Source: an uncultured bacterium (GTDB lineage Bacteria; Cloacimonadota; Cloacimonadia; Cloacimonadales; Cloacimonadaceae). Taken from it: 31,481 nt of DNA. Below the pieces are notes generated by a model. The model was not told where the DNA came from. It made no database searches and saw only the letters and a program-made list of their open reading frames with translations. The position numbers were made by a program, and so were the translations under genes. Where the stretch lies: contig CALGPA010000109.1 of assembly GCA_937960795.1 (NCBI GenBank), forward strand, positions 1-31,481, given 5' to 3'. Below, piece by piece: positions 9,237 to 17,905 of the stretch. The stretch's first letter is position 1; each line of letters starts with the position of its first letter.

Positions 9237-10448
9237 ATGTGGGAAACACAAATCGACCTCAACGCTGTCTTTGAGTTGCGTACCAGGACCACGGACTACT
9301 TTGGTCTGGGTGCAATCCAAAAGATCTATGACATTGCCGGTAATCTAGCCGAATCCGGGATCAAACGTGTATTGATCATGACCGGAGGATCTTCCTATCG
9401 TAAAAATGGAGCCTGGGATGTAGTGGAGCCTGCTCTCGCTAAAGCTGGGATCAGCTATGTTTTGTTCAATCGTGTGAGCTCAAATCCGACCGACATACAG
9501 GTGGATGAAGCGGTGCAGATGGGCAAGGAGCATGACGCACAAGCTGTGATCGGAATTGGAGGCGGAAGCCCGATTGATGCGGCCAAGAGTGCTGCTATCT
9601 TGCTAAAATATCCCCAAAGAAGCGCGCGTGACCTCTATGAGTTTAAGTTTAGCCCCACAGAGGCAATGCCAATCGTGGCGATAAACACAACCCATGGTAC
9701 GGGCACGGAAGTCAATCGCTTTGCCGTGATCACAATATCTGATTTGGAATACAAGCCGGCCATAGCCTATGACTGCATTTATCCGCTCTATGCGATAGAT
9801 GATCCTGCCTTGATGTATGGGCTTCCGGAAAACCAGACAAGGTATGTATCCGTCGATGCAGTAAATCACGTCATCGAAGCATGCACCACCTTGGCAGCAA
9901 ATCCCTATGCTATCATGATGGGTAAAGAGACTTTACGACTGGTGACAAAGTATCTTCCGATCGCGCTCAAAGACCCCAAAGATCCAGCAGCGCGCTATTT
10001 CTTGACATATGCATCGGCGATTGCAGGGATATCTTTTGACAATGGTCTTTTGCACTTCACTCATGCGCTGGAGCATCCTTTGTCTGCCGTGAAGCCGGAT
10101 TTGGCACATGGCTTGGGACTCTCGATGCTGCTTCCGGCAGTGATCAAGGAGATCTATCCTGCCAGAGCCAAGGTTTTGGCGGATCTGTTTGAGCCACTTA
10201 TTGGCGGCTTGAAAGGAGAAGCATCTGAAGCGGATAGAGTGGCGGCAGAAATCGAAAAATGGCTGTTCAATGTGGGAATCACTTCCAAGCTGGAAGACGA
10301 AGGATTCTCAGAGAATGATTTGGATCGCTTAGTTGAGCTGACCAAAGAAACTCCTTCTTTGGGATTGCTATTGAGCATGGCTCCGATTGATGCTACAGAC
10401 GAAACCATCAGACGCATCTTTGCGAACAGTCTCAAACCAATGCACTAA
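9237..10448 (+). CDS. Iron-containing alcohol dehydrogenase
   Basis: NAD(P)-dependent, group III (iron-type) alcohol dehydrogenase family, 403 residues, cytoplasmic. The N-terminal Rossmann-like half holds IGIGGGSPIDAAKSAAIL, the cofactor-binding GGGSPxDxAK signature. The C-terminal metal-binding half holds DNGLLHFTHALEHPL and DLAHGLGLSMLLP, carrying the histidines that bind the divalent metal. The start is supported by AAGGAG at 9225-9230, six bases before the ATG. The gene is flanked by a candidate promoter/operator and a terminator, so it appears to be transcribed alone. The alcohol or aldehyde substrate cannot be told from the sequence; a fermentative role in reoxidising NADH is plausible. 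A butanol-dehydrogenase or 1,3-propanediol-dehydrogenase-like specificity is possible. Confidence 0.94.
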   Translation: MWETQIDLNAVFELRTRTTDYFGLGAIQKIYDIAGNLAESGIKRVLIMTGGSSYRKNGAWDVVEPALAKAGISYVLFNRVSSNPTDIQVDEAVQMGKEHDAQAVIGIGGGSPIDAAKSAAILLKYPQRSARDLYEFKFSPTEAMPIVAINTTHGTGTEVNRFAVITISDLEYKPAIAYDCIYPLYAIDDPALMYGLPENQTRYVSVDAVNHVIEACTTLAANPYAIMMGKETLRLVTKYLPIALKDPKDPAARYFLTYASAIAGISFDNGLLHFTHALEHPLSAVKPDLAHGLGLSMLLPAVIKEIYPARAKVLADLFEPLIGGLKGEASEADRVAAEIEKWLFNVGITSKLEDEGFSENDLDRLVELTKETPSLGLLLSMAPIDATDETIRRIFANSLKPMH

Positions 10449-10479
10449 ACATAAGATTAAAATCACCTTAACTGATGAG

Positions 10480-10503
10480 AAGCCCGGCAATGTCCGGGCT
10501 TTT
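10480..10503 (+). terminator. Rho-independent terminator after the alcohol dehydrogenase
   Basis: Stem AAGCCCGG (10480-10487) pairs with CCGGGCTT (10494-10501) around a 6-base loop, ending in a T run at 10500-10503 followed by CTGTTT. It lies 31 bases after the stop codon. Confidence 0.88.
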
Positions 10504-10589
10504 CTGTTTAAGCAAGTGATCTCAGCAAGATATCTCAATGAGCCTAACACACTAGGCTCGTAAATGCTTGGAATATATGGGCTCCTGAT

Positions 10590-10688
10590 GCCTTGCTCAC
10601 CGCTTGCTCACCGCTCGAGTGAGCAAGGGGCGAGAAACTAAGGACTTACGCGATTCGCCCAAAAAGTGTAAACCAAGCTCAAACATTG
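10590..10688. repeat. 99-bp dispersed repeat, copy 1 (upstream of the purine operon)
   Basis: By hand alignment, about 81 of 99 bases match 22122-22220. Conserved blocks are GCCTTGCTCACC, TGAGCAAG, TAAGGACTTAC and AAAAAGTGTAAACCAAG. The left part contains TTGCTCACCGC twice in tandem (11-bp period), and either copy can pair with GTGAGCAAG at 10619-10627; the outer pairing (10591-10600 with 10619-10628) is a perfect 10 bp. A GGGCTC block lies just upstream in both copies. It ends 256 bases before the ssnA-like gene. Confidence 0.8.
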
Positions 10689-10884
10689 TGCAATTGACCA
10701 TGCATTCTAGAGTATGGCGATCTATAGGCGGCCATCCGGCTTTATTGAGTATATCAATATTAGGCAATAGGATACGCTCAAATGGCAATCTGACTTGATC
10801 GATATCTTCGATTTCTTTATAGTGGCATTACCCATTCAAAACTAATCTAGCACGGATTCATGATCTTGATTTGAAAGAAACTTG

Positions 10885-10913
10885 TTGACAGCTTATCTTT
10901 CAATAGCAAAATT
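10885..10913 (+). promoter_or_regulatory. Candidate -35 region of the purine operon
   Basis: Perfect TTGACA at 10885-10890, 54 bases before the ssnA-like start codon. At 17 bases downstream only AAAATT is found, a weak -10. No other promoter is seen in the operon's upstream gap, so this is the best candidate start point for the ten-gene transcript. Confidence 0.35.
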
Positions 10914-10944
10914 GAGTCCCTTGATTTCGGGGAAAGGAAGAATT

Positions 10945-12273
10945 ATGAAGAAATACATCATTCATGGTGCTGATATTCTCAGCTTCGATCCTGCCCGGCC
11001 CTATCTTAGCGGATATGCTTTGATGGTGGAGAAAGGCAAGATAACCAAGATAGCTCCATATGCTGAGCTCAAAGATGGAGACTGTGAAGGGGTCGATGCT
11101 TCCGGAAAGATTTTGATGCCGGGATTGATCAATGCTCATCACCACTTCTATTCAACCATGGTCACCGGCTTGGGGAAAGCGGCTCCGTCGGCGGATTTTG
11201 ATGAAGTTCTGAAGAATCTGTGGTGGCGGCTGGACAAAAAACTGGCGCTGCGAGACGTCTATGTGAGTTCCGCGATTTCCGCGATTGATGCCATTCGCAA
11301 AGGGAGCACCACCATTATCGACCACCATGCCTCGCCCTCTTCCATCACCGGATCACTATCCCAAATAGCGCTTGCCGTCAAGGAAACAGGAATTCGGGCA
11401 AATCTATGCTATGAAGTGTCGGATCGGGATGGCATGCCGATCAGAGATGAGGGCATTGCCGAGAATGTCGATTTCATCAAATCCTATGGCTTTGGGCAAG
11501 ATGACTTTCTGAAAGCTCTTTTTGGCATGCATGCGGCATTTACCCTAGGTGATGACAGCCTGTCCAAGATATCACAGGAAGTCGGCAAGCTGGGCTGTGG
11601 CGTGCATATTCACGCGGCAGAAGCTCAAAGCGATCAGCGCTACAATCTTGATCACTATGGAAAACATGTAGTAGAGCGGTTGATGGATTTTGGCCTGATC
11701 AATTCACAAAGCATCCTTGCCCACGGCGTGCATCTTACGCCCCGGGAGATGATGATGGTCGCTGAAAGCGGGGCTGCAATCGTGAGCAATCCGCAATCAA
11801 ATCTGAACAACGCGGTTGGCATTGCGGATGTCTGCAATATGGCGAAGCTGGGGCTAAAAGTAGGTTTGGGCACAGACGCGATGACGGTGAACATGCTGCA
11901 GGAGCTCCGAGTGGGGCTTTGGGCACAGCATTTGAAGCAAGAAAACCCTTCAGCGGGATTTATGGAGATCGCCTCCACTTTGATATATAACAATCCGGCT
12001 ATCGCGCAGAAGTATTGGGGTAAAGGCCATGGCATGCTCACAGAAGGTGCCAATGCCGATATGATCTTTGTGGATTACGATCCTCATACTCCGCTAGATG
12101 ATGAGACATGGATCGGGCATCTGATCTTTGGCATCTCGCAAGCGAGAGTACACAGCACCATCGTCGCCGGAGATTTTTTGATGTGGGATGGAGAGCTGCT
12201 ATTGGGCTTGGATGAAAAAGAGCTCAGAGCTGAAAGCAGATCTCTTTCTGCTGCGCTCTGGAAACGGTTTTGA
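10945..12273 (+). CDS. ssnA: SsnA-like metal-dependent aminohydrolase
   Basis: Member of the amidohydrolase superfamily (guanine-deaminase/chlorohydrolase-like), 442 residues, the same length as E. coli SsnA. Metal-binding residues are visible: NAHHHF (His65, His67), HIHAAEA (His221/His223), LAHGVH (His260) and GTDAM (Asp311). The start at 10945 is chosen for the AAAGGA at 10933-10938; an upstream reading from 10882 lacks homology. In E. coli and other bacteria SsnA lies in the ygeW-ygfK-xdh cluster needed for anaerobic purine/uric-acid use; its exact reaction is unproven, and deamination or ring hydrolysis of a purine derivative is likely. First gene of the operon, 17 bases before ygeY. Other members of the superfamily are possible, but the neighbours favour SsnA. 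Confidence 0.88.
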   Translation: MKKYIIHGADILSFDPARPYLSGYALMVEKGKITKIAPYAELKDGDCEGVDASGKILMPGLINAHHHFYSTMVTGLGKAAPSADFDEVLKNLWWRLDKKLALRDVYVSSAISAIDAIRKGSTTIIDHHASPSSITGSLSQIALAVKETGIRANLCYEVSDRDGMPIRDEGIAENVDFIKSYGFGQDDFLKALFGMHAAFTLGDDSLSKISQEVGKLGCGVHIHAAEAQSDQRYNLDHYGKHVVERLMDFGLINSQSILAHGVHLTPREMMMVAESGAAIVSNPQSNLNNAVGIADVCNMAKLGLKVGLGTDAMTVNMLQELRVGLWAQHLKQENPSAGFMEIASTLIYNNPAIAQKYWGKGHGMLTEGANADMIFVDYDPHTPLDDETWIGHLIFGISQARVHSTIVAGDFLMWDGELLLGLDEKELRAESRSLSAALWKRF

Positions 12274-12290
12274 GATCAAGGAGTTTTGCT

Positions 12291-13481
12291 ATGTACAAGA
12301 AGATATATGAAAAAGCCAAAGCCTACGAAAATGAAACCGTAAGGTTTCTCATGGATATGGTGCGGATCCCTGCCTTTTCGACCAAGGAAAAGGAGCTAGT
12401 GGAATGTATTGCCGACGAGATGAAAGCCGCCGGATTTGATGAGGTGATGATCGATCCTTTGGGCAATGTGATCGGCCGCATCGGCAATGGAGCCAAGGTG
12501 ATAGCATTTGATGCTCACATAGATACGGTCTATCCCGGAGATAGATCGCTTTGGGATTTTGATCCTTTTGATTCACATGTCAAGGATGGCAAGGTCTATG
12601 GTCGTGGGACAGTCGATCAAGAAGGCGGGATGGCATCGATGGTCACAGCCGGGCGCATCATCAAGGATCTCAATCTGCAAGAAGGATTCACCTTGTACTT
12701 CACGGGAACGGTAATGGAAGAGGATTGCGACGGCCTTTGTTGGCAATATATCATCAATGAAGATAAGATACGGCCGGAAATGGTGGTGATCACTGAGCCG
12801 ACAAACATGAATATTTATCGTGGGCATCGCGGACGTATGGAGATGCAGGTGCACGTCAAGGGGCTTTCCTGCCACGGATCTGCACCGGAGAGAGGAGATA
12901 ATGCCATATACAAGATATCCCGTATTGCCCTTGAGATTGAGAAGCTTCACGAACGGCTGAAGCACGATGACTTTCTGGGTAAGGGATCTGTGGCTGTCAC
13001 CGAGATATTTTTCACCGGGCCTTCCCAATGTGCAGTGCCGGATAGCGCACGCATCCATCTGGATAGGCGGCTGACGGTGGGGGAGACCCTTGAGTCTGCG
13101 GTAGCGGAAGTGGCAGAAGCTTGCAGTCTAGCAGGACATCCTGAGGCTCAGATCGAGGTCTTGGAATATCGAGAAGCCGCTTATACAGGCTTGGTCTATC
13201 CCACCCAAAAATACTATCCCACTTGGGTGACAGAGCCGGACTCAATGTGGATCAAAGCAGCCGAAGACGCCTATCTTGGCGCTCTGAAGAGGACACCCAA
13301 AATCGATAAATGGACTTTCTCGACCAATGGAGTGGCGATAGCCGGGATGCACAATATCCCCTGCATCGGCTTGGGCCCCGGTAATGAGATCCATGCTCAT
13401 GCGCCCAATGAGGCAACTCCGATCGAGCATCTGACCGAAGCTGCAGCATTCTATGCCGCACTAATACATCGGCTGGGATAA
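12291..13481 (+). CDS. ygeY: YgeY-like M20 family metallohydrolase
   Basis: Predicted di-zinc hydrolase of the M20 peptidase/deacylase family, 396 residues (E. coli YgeY is about 403). The metal-site motifs are FDAHIDTV (His76, Asp78), GRGTVDQEGG (Asp109), VMEEDCDG (catalytic Glu143, ligand Glu144) and a C-terminal HAHAPNE. The lid/dimerisation segment has RGHRGRMEMQVHVKG and CHGSAPERGDNA. The start at 12291 has AAGGAG at 12278-12283; a TTG at 12270 would only add seven residues. YgeY proteins are known as selenium-metabolism-linked hydrolases found beside ygeW and ssnA. The substrate is probably an N-carbamoyl or N-acyl intermediate of ring breakdown (inference). Its stop overlaps the next start (TAATG). 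Confidence 0.88.
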   Translation: MYKKIYEKAKAYENETVRFLMDMVRIPAFSTKEKELVECIADEMKAAGFDEVMIDPLGNVIGRIGNGAKVIAFDAHIDTVYPGDRSLWDFDPFDSHVKDGKVYGRGTVDQEGGMASMVTAGRIIKDLNLQEGFTLYFTGTVMEEDCDGLCWQYIINEDKIRPEMVVITEPTNMNIYRGHRGRMEMQVHVKGLSCHGSAPERGDNAIYKISRIALEIEKLHERLKHDDFLGKGSVAVTEIFFTGPSQCAVPDSARIHLDRRLTVGETLESAVAEVAEACSLAGHPEAQIEVLEYREAAYTGLVYPTQKYYPTWVTEPDSMWIKAAEDAYLGALKRTPKIDKWTFSTNGVAIAGMHNIPCIGLGPGNEIHAHAPNEATPIEHLTEAAAFYAALIHRLG

Positions 13482-14674
13482 TGAGCTTCTTTCAATACTA
13501 CCGTTGCAGCCAGTGTGGCAAAGAATACGACAGCGAGCGGCTGAGCTATCTATGCCCTGAGTGTAGCAAAGACTATCAGGCAGGGATTCCGCTGCCGGGA
13601 ATCTTGGAGGCTGTCTTTGATTATCCGGAGATTGCCAAAGCTTGGGCTGATTTTCTAAAAGAGAATCCGGGTGCCGAGATCGAAGCGCGGATCCGAAAGC
13701 TCAGCGCCATCTTATCTCCTGTGGATATGGAGCATTATCCCAATCTTCCGGTGGGCAATAGTCCGCTGATCCCGGGGACGGGACTGGGGATCAAGAATCT
13801 GTATCTGAAGTTTGATGGTCAAAATCCCAGCGGGTCTTTCAAGGATAGAGCTTCGGCTATCATGGTCGCAGAGGCCAAGAGGCGGGGGATCAAAGAGATC
13901 GTCACAGCATCGACGGGTAATGCGGCTTCATCCTTGGCGGCTTTATGCGCGTCATCAGCGATCAGGGCAGTGATCTTTGCTCCGGCAAAGGCGCCCAAGG
14001 CAAAGCTCGTGCAGATCAAGGTGCATGGAGCCACGCTAAACTTGGTGGATGGGAACTATGATGATGCCTACAAAGAGGCTTTGAGATATTCTTCATTGCA
14101 CGACTGCCTCAATCGAAACACGGCCTACCATCCCTTTACCATCGAGGGCAAGAAGACTGCCGGTTTGGAGATCTTTGCTCAGCTTGATCAGCTTCCGGAT
14201 TATATCTTTGTTCCCACTGGTGATGGGGTGATCCTCAGTGGGATCGCCAAAGCCTTTGCGGATCTTCTTGCTGCTCGCATCACAGATCGCTTGCCGGCTT
14301 TGATCGCGGTGCAAGCGGAAAGCTCGGATGCCATCTGCAGCTATTGGGAATCCGGGACTTATCAGGACGCCCAAGCTCCACGGACCGTGGCTGACTCCAT
14401 TTCGGTCAAGACTCCCGCTGCCGCTCATCTTGCCTATCGAGTTCTAAACGAGACCGATGGCATGGGCATCCGGGTCAGCGATTTTGAGATTTTGGCAGCG
14501 CAAAAGATGCTGGCTTCTCGCACGGGCATATTTTGTGAGCCTTCTTCAGCATCTGCATTAGCGGCGTATTTCAAGGCCAAAGAACAAGGCTGGATCAAGG
14601 ATAACTGCAAGGTCGTCCTGATGATCACCGGCCACGGACTAAAAGACATAGAGGCGGTCAAAGATGATTCATGA
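13481..14674 (+). CDS. Threonine-synthase-like PLP enzyme in the purine operon
   Basis: Fold-type II pyridoxal-phosphate enzyme, 397 residues. An N-terminal zinc-ribbon-like motif uses Cys9, Cys12, Cys25 and Cys28. The PLP lysine is Lys121 in NPSGSFKDRAS, the phosphate/substrate loop is ASTGNAASSL, and VPTGDGVILSG resembles the PLP phosphate-binding loop. Threonine synthase is the nearest familiar family. A housekeeping threonine synthase would not be expected between ygeY and hyuA homologues, so a role in eliminating or deaminating an amino-acid intermediate (for example a diaminopropionate- or serine-like compound) is proposed. It is not a YgeX orthologue: YgeX has a NAFKMLGG-type lysine loop and no zinc ribbon. 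It overlaps ygeY by one base and the next gene by 11. Confidence 0.82.
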   Translation: MSFFQYYRCSQCGKEYDSERLSYLCPECSKDYQAGIPLPGILEAVFDYPEIAKAWADFLKENPGAEIEARIRKLSAILSPVDMEHYPNLPVGNSPLIPGTGLGIKNLYLKFDGQNPSGSFKDRASAIMVAEAKRRGIKEIVTASTGNAASSLAALCASSAIRAVIFAPAKAPKAKLVQIKVHGATLNLVDGNYDDAYKEALRYSSLHDCLNRNTAYHPFTIEGKKTAGLEIFAQLDQLPDYIFVPTGDGVILSGIAKAFADLLAARITDRLPALIAVQAESSDAICSYWESGTYQDAQAPRTVADSISVKTPAAAHLAYRVLNETDGMGIRVSDFEILAAQKMLASRTGIFCEPSSASALAAYFKAKEQGWIKDNCKVVLMITGHGLKDIEAVKDDS

Positions 14675-15656
14675 CAAAGGTTTCTACGATTTTCACGTAC
14701 ACATCGGTGAGCAGATTTCAGGCCATGATTTATCGGATAGCTTTGCTGATCTGAGAAAACTTACCGAGCCCGGCGACGATCCGGCAAATCCACCACTTTT
14801 GGGGATCGGCGCATTTGTCACGGAAGAGGCAGAATATCCTCTTGCTCAAAAGCTGGAAGCGATGAAAGAACGAGCAGAACGAGATCTTGGAATCCCCGTC
14901 CACTGGCACCTGAGCCCCACCCACAGCCGAGTGGAGGATATCTACGATCTTCTTGAGGCGGGGCATGACCTAAAGCTCTACACCACATATCGCAAAGCTG
15001 GGCTCTATAAGAGCTATGAGGATATTGGCAGATGGATGCAGGACTTAAGTGATCTTAAGACCAGGATTCTGCTGCATTGTGAAGATGATCTCATCATTGG
15101 GGGCTCTCAAACTCATAGTTTTAGGACTCCTTTCGACCACACATTCAGGCGACCGGAGATTGCCGAGGACAAAGCGGTCGGAGCGATCTTGAATCTGGCG
15201 ATCAGGCATAGTCATCCGGTGCACATCGTGCATGTATCCAGCCCCACATCTGCATTGATGATCAAAGAGGCAAAGCGGAATTTCGCCGGGATCAGCTGCG
15301 AGACCGCCCCTCACTATCTTTTGTATAATGAAGAGCGCTTACGTGAGCCGGATGGACACCGCTATCTGACTTGCCCTCCATATCGTAAGGAAAGCTCACG
15401 CGGTCTTTTGGCAGAGCTTTTTCAGGATGGGGTCTTTGATATCTTGGCAAGTGACCACTGCTCTTTTGCTGATTCTCTTAAGGATCGCTACAAGAAAGAT
15501 CTCGCAAAGATCCCCATGGGCATTCCCGGGATCAACACACTGTATAGCTCCATCTATGAGGCTTTTGTAGCAAAAGGCAAGATCTCAGCCGAGGCTTTGG
15601 ATCAGATGCTCAGGATCAAGCCTCGCGAGCTGATGAACTTTGGAGTAGAATCGTGA
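14664..15656 (+). CDS. Short HyuA/dihydroorotase-like cyclic amidohydrolase
   Basis: Amidohydrolase-superfamily enzyme related to dihydropyrimidinase, hydantoinase and dihydroorotase, which open cyclic amide or ureide rings. It is 330 residues, far shorter than HyuA (about 460), and starts almost at the metal site: FHVH with His11 and His13. Other ligands follow in order: candidate carboxylated Lys104 in KLYTTY, His138 in LLHCEDD, His190 in VHIVHVSS and Asp264 in ASDHCSF. The TAPHYL block is typical of the family. The barrel looks complete, but the N- and C-terminal beta-sandwich parts of hydantoinases are missing. It takes the place of hyuA in the operon, overlapping its neighbours by 11 and 4 bases. 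The true ring substrate is unknown; allantoin- or hydantoin-like compounds are candidates. Confidence 0.82.
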   Translation: MIHDKGFYDFHVHIGEQISGHDLSDSFADLRKLTEPGDDPANPPLLGIGAFVTEEAEYPLAQKLEAMKERAERDLGIPVHWHLSPTHSRVEDIYDLLEAGHDLKLYTTYRKAGLYKSYEDIGRWMQDLSDLKTRILLHCEDDLIIGGSQTHSFRTPFDHTFRRPEIAEDKAVGAILNLAIRHSHPVHIVHVSSPTSALMIKEAKRNFAGISCETAPHYLLYNEERLREPDGHRYLTCPPYRKESSRGLLAELFQDGVFDILASDHCSFADSLKDRYKKDLAKIPMGIPGINTLYSSIYEAFVAKGKISAEALDQMLRIKPRELMNFGVES

Positions 15657-17905
15657 AACAAGCCTTTCGCAATGATGCTCTCGCCAAGGTGACAGGGCGG
15701 GCTAAGTATACCGACGACTATAGCATGCCGGGGATGCTGCATGCTCTTCCCCTTCATGCAGATTGTTCCAGCGCACTGCTCCGCGGAATCGACATCTCCA
15801 AGGCCGCTAAGATGCCAGGAGTGCTGCGTATCATCACGGCGGAAGATGTTCCCGGAGAGATCAAGTTTGGACAGATCATTCGCGACTACCCTGTTTTGGC
15901 CCACAAAAGGATTAGGTCATCGGGCGATGTGCTCGCATTGGTCGTGGCCCAATCTCGTGGCGAAGCTAATGCTGCTCTGAAGGAGATAAAGCTCGAGCTC
16001 AAGGATAGCCCCGGCCTCTATGATCCCCATCAAGCGCTACTACCCGACGCGCCGCTGATCCATCCCGAGCATGGTAGCAATATATGCAACTACCATCGAG
16101 TGAGAACCGGGGACATCACCGCAGGTGAGAAAGAGGCTGATATCATCATCGAGGAGAGCTTCTCCACCTCTAGAGTAGAACACGCCTATCTCGAGCCAGA
16201 AAGCGCTCTGGCGCATCTGCGACCGGACGGTGTCATGGAAGTCATCGGATCCATGCAGCATCCCTTCAGCACGCGCCGCTTTGTTGCTGCCACGCTGGGT
16301 TTTGAACTCAAAGATGTGGAGGTCAAGACAGTGCCGATGGGAGGAGGCTTTGGCGGAAAGGATGACACTGCTGCCCTTGTCTGCGCTCGCGCTGCGTTAT
16401 GTGCCTATCTCTGCGGACGCCCGGTCAAGATCACCTATAGCCGAGAAATGAGCATGAAAGAAAGCTACAAAAGGCATCCATATGACATCTCATATCGCAT
16501 GGGAGTCAAGCGGGATGGCGGCATCAGCTTTGTGCAAGTACGGATGGTGGCAGACGGCGGAGCATATTGCAGCGTCACCCCATGGGTCACATGGCGTAGC
16601 ACCGTGCAATGCAGCGGCTGCTATGAAGCCCCAAATGTGCATTGCGACGTCTATGGAGTCTATACAAACAACATCTTCACGGGAGCTTTCCGCGGCTTTG
16701 GCTCTCCTCAGGTAAATTGGGCGATCGAGCAGCTTGTCGAGATTGCCGCCGAGAAACTTGGTATGGATGAAGTAGACTTTCGACGAATGAATATGCTCAA
16801 GCAGGGCTCTGTCACCGTCACCAAGCAAAAGCTTGATAGTCATACGGTTTCGCTAAATGAAGTAATGGACAAAGTGCTCACCGAGATCGATTATCACAAG
16901 AAGCGCAAGCTATGCTCATTTGGCGATCCATCACTTGACAAATGGTATGGAATCGGCTTTGCCATCTCCTATCGCGGCATGAGTCTGGGCGCAGAGGGAG
17001 TGGACATGAATAGCGCCATCCTCAATGTCCAGCCTGATGGGTCGGTGCTTTTGGAGACCGGAGTGCACGAGAATGGGCAAGGCTCAGAAAGTGCCATGAT
17101 CTTGATCGCCGCTGAAGAGCTAGGCCTGCCTGTCTCGAGAATCCGCTATCGCATGCCTTCCACCTCCAATATTCCCGATGGCGGCACGACGGTTGCTTCC
17201 CGTGGAACCATTATGGGAGGGGGAGCCACGACCAAGGCGGCAGAGATCCTGAGGAGCATCATCTCAGAAGCGGTCAAAGATCATATGGGTAAAAGCGTCG
17301 ATCGCTTTGAAGATGGGTGGATTTTGGACGCGAGAGATCAGCGCATCTGCTCATGGGACGAAGCCATCCGGCTCTGCTATAGCAAGCAGATCTACCCCTA
17401 TGCCTTTGGAGTGTTTCAAGCCCCTCGAGTGAGCTGGGATGAAGACACCGGACATGGAGACGCCTATTTCACATGGGTCTATGGCTGCCAAGCAGTGGAG
17501 CTGGAAGTCGAACCCAAGACAGGCAAGATCTCTATCCTAAACATGGTGGCAGCGCATGATGTGGGAAGGGCGATCAATCCCGACATGGTCAAAGGACAGT
17601 TCTATGGCGGCATGACCATGGGCGCGGGTTATGGACTCATCGAAGAGATGCCCGTCAAGGAAGGCGCTGTCACTGCCACAAACTTACACCAATACAAGGT
17701 CCTACGCTCCACCGATCTTCCGGAGATGACTGCCATCATCGTGGAAAACCCTGATCCCTTGTCTCCCTCCAAAGCCAAAGGCATCGGCGAGCCGACCTTG
17801 GAGATCACTGCCCCTGCCATAGCAAATGCCGTCTATCGCGCAACAGGAAAGCGCTACACGGATCAACCCATCAAGATAAGGAGGGAGAGTGAAGATAACG
17901 GTTAA
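15653..17905 (+). CDS. xdhA: XdhA-like molybdenum hydroxylase large subunit
   Basis: Molybdopterin-binding subunit of the xanthine dehydrogenase family, 750 residues (E. coli XdhA is 752). It begins NDALAKVTGRAKYTDDY, the family's entry motif. Molybdopterin and substrate motifs are GGGFGGK (230-236), GAFRGFGSP (with Arg347) and KGIGEPT with the catalytic glutamate at 713. The start is GTG at 15653, overlapping the previous stop (GTGA). It probably oxidises or reduces a purine (xanthine, hypoxanthine or a dioxopurine) with the small Fe-S subunit encoded next. A selenium-dependent form of the cofactor is possible because the cluster type is selenium-linked, but no selenium gene is in the window. 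No FAD subunit gene lies between or beside these subunits. Confidence 0.93.
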   Translation: MKQAFRNDALAKVTGRAKYTDDYSMPGMLHALPLHADCSSALLRGIDISKAAKMPGVLRIITAEDVPGEIKFGQIIRDYPVLAHKRIRSSGDVLALVVAQSRGEANAALKEIKLELKDSPGLYDPHQALLPDAPLIHPEHGSNICNYHRVRTGDITAGEKEADIIIEESFSTSRVEHAYLEPESALAHLRPDGVMEVIGSMQHPFSTRRFVAATLGFELKDVEVKTVPMGGGFGGKDDTAALVCARAALCAYLCGRPVKITYSREMSMKESYKRHPYDISYRMGVKRDGGISFVQVRMVADGGAYCSVTPWVTWRSTVQCSGCYEAPNVHCDVYGVYTNNIFTGAFRGFGSPQVNWAIEQLVEIAAEKLGMDEVDFRRMNMLKQGSVTVTKQKLDSHTVSLNEVMDKVLTEIDYHKKRKLCSFGDPSLDKWYGIGFAISYRGMSLGAEGVDMNSAILNVQPDGSVLLETGVHENGQGSESAMILIAAEELGLPVSRIRYRMPSTSNIPDGGTTVASRGTIMGGGATTKAAEILRSIISEAVKDHMGKSVDRFEDGWILDARDQRICSWDEAIRLCYSKQIYPYAFGVFQAPRVSWDEDTGHGDAYFTWVYGCQAVELEVEPKTGKISILNMVAAHDVGRAINPDMVKGQFYGGMTMGAGYGLIEEMPVKEGAVTATNLHQYKVLRSTDLPEMTAIIVENPDPLSPSKAKGIGEPTLEITAPAIANAVYRATGKRYTDQPIKIRRESEDNG

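Larger units (their letters stand above)
10504..10944. other. Non-coding gap before the purine operon
   Basis: No protein gene is supported. Two short opposing open frames overlap each other across the repeat and have no ribosome site. The gap contains copy 1 of the 99-bp repeat and, near its end, a candidate -35 box for the operon. The remainder is A/T-rich with no further structure that I can see. Confidence 0.6.

Noticed and set aside
8952..9320. Reverse-strand open frame of 122 codons
   Set aside because: It runs into the dehydrogenase gene, has no ribosome site, no domain, and includes the inverted repeat; likely chance.
10590..10620. Tandem TTGCTCACC units as a CRISPR array
   Set aside because: The units are 11 bases long and directly adjacent with no spacers.
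10597..10798. Opposing short open frames across repeat copy 1
   Set aside because: They overlap on both strands, have no ribosome sites and no recognisable protein features.
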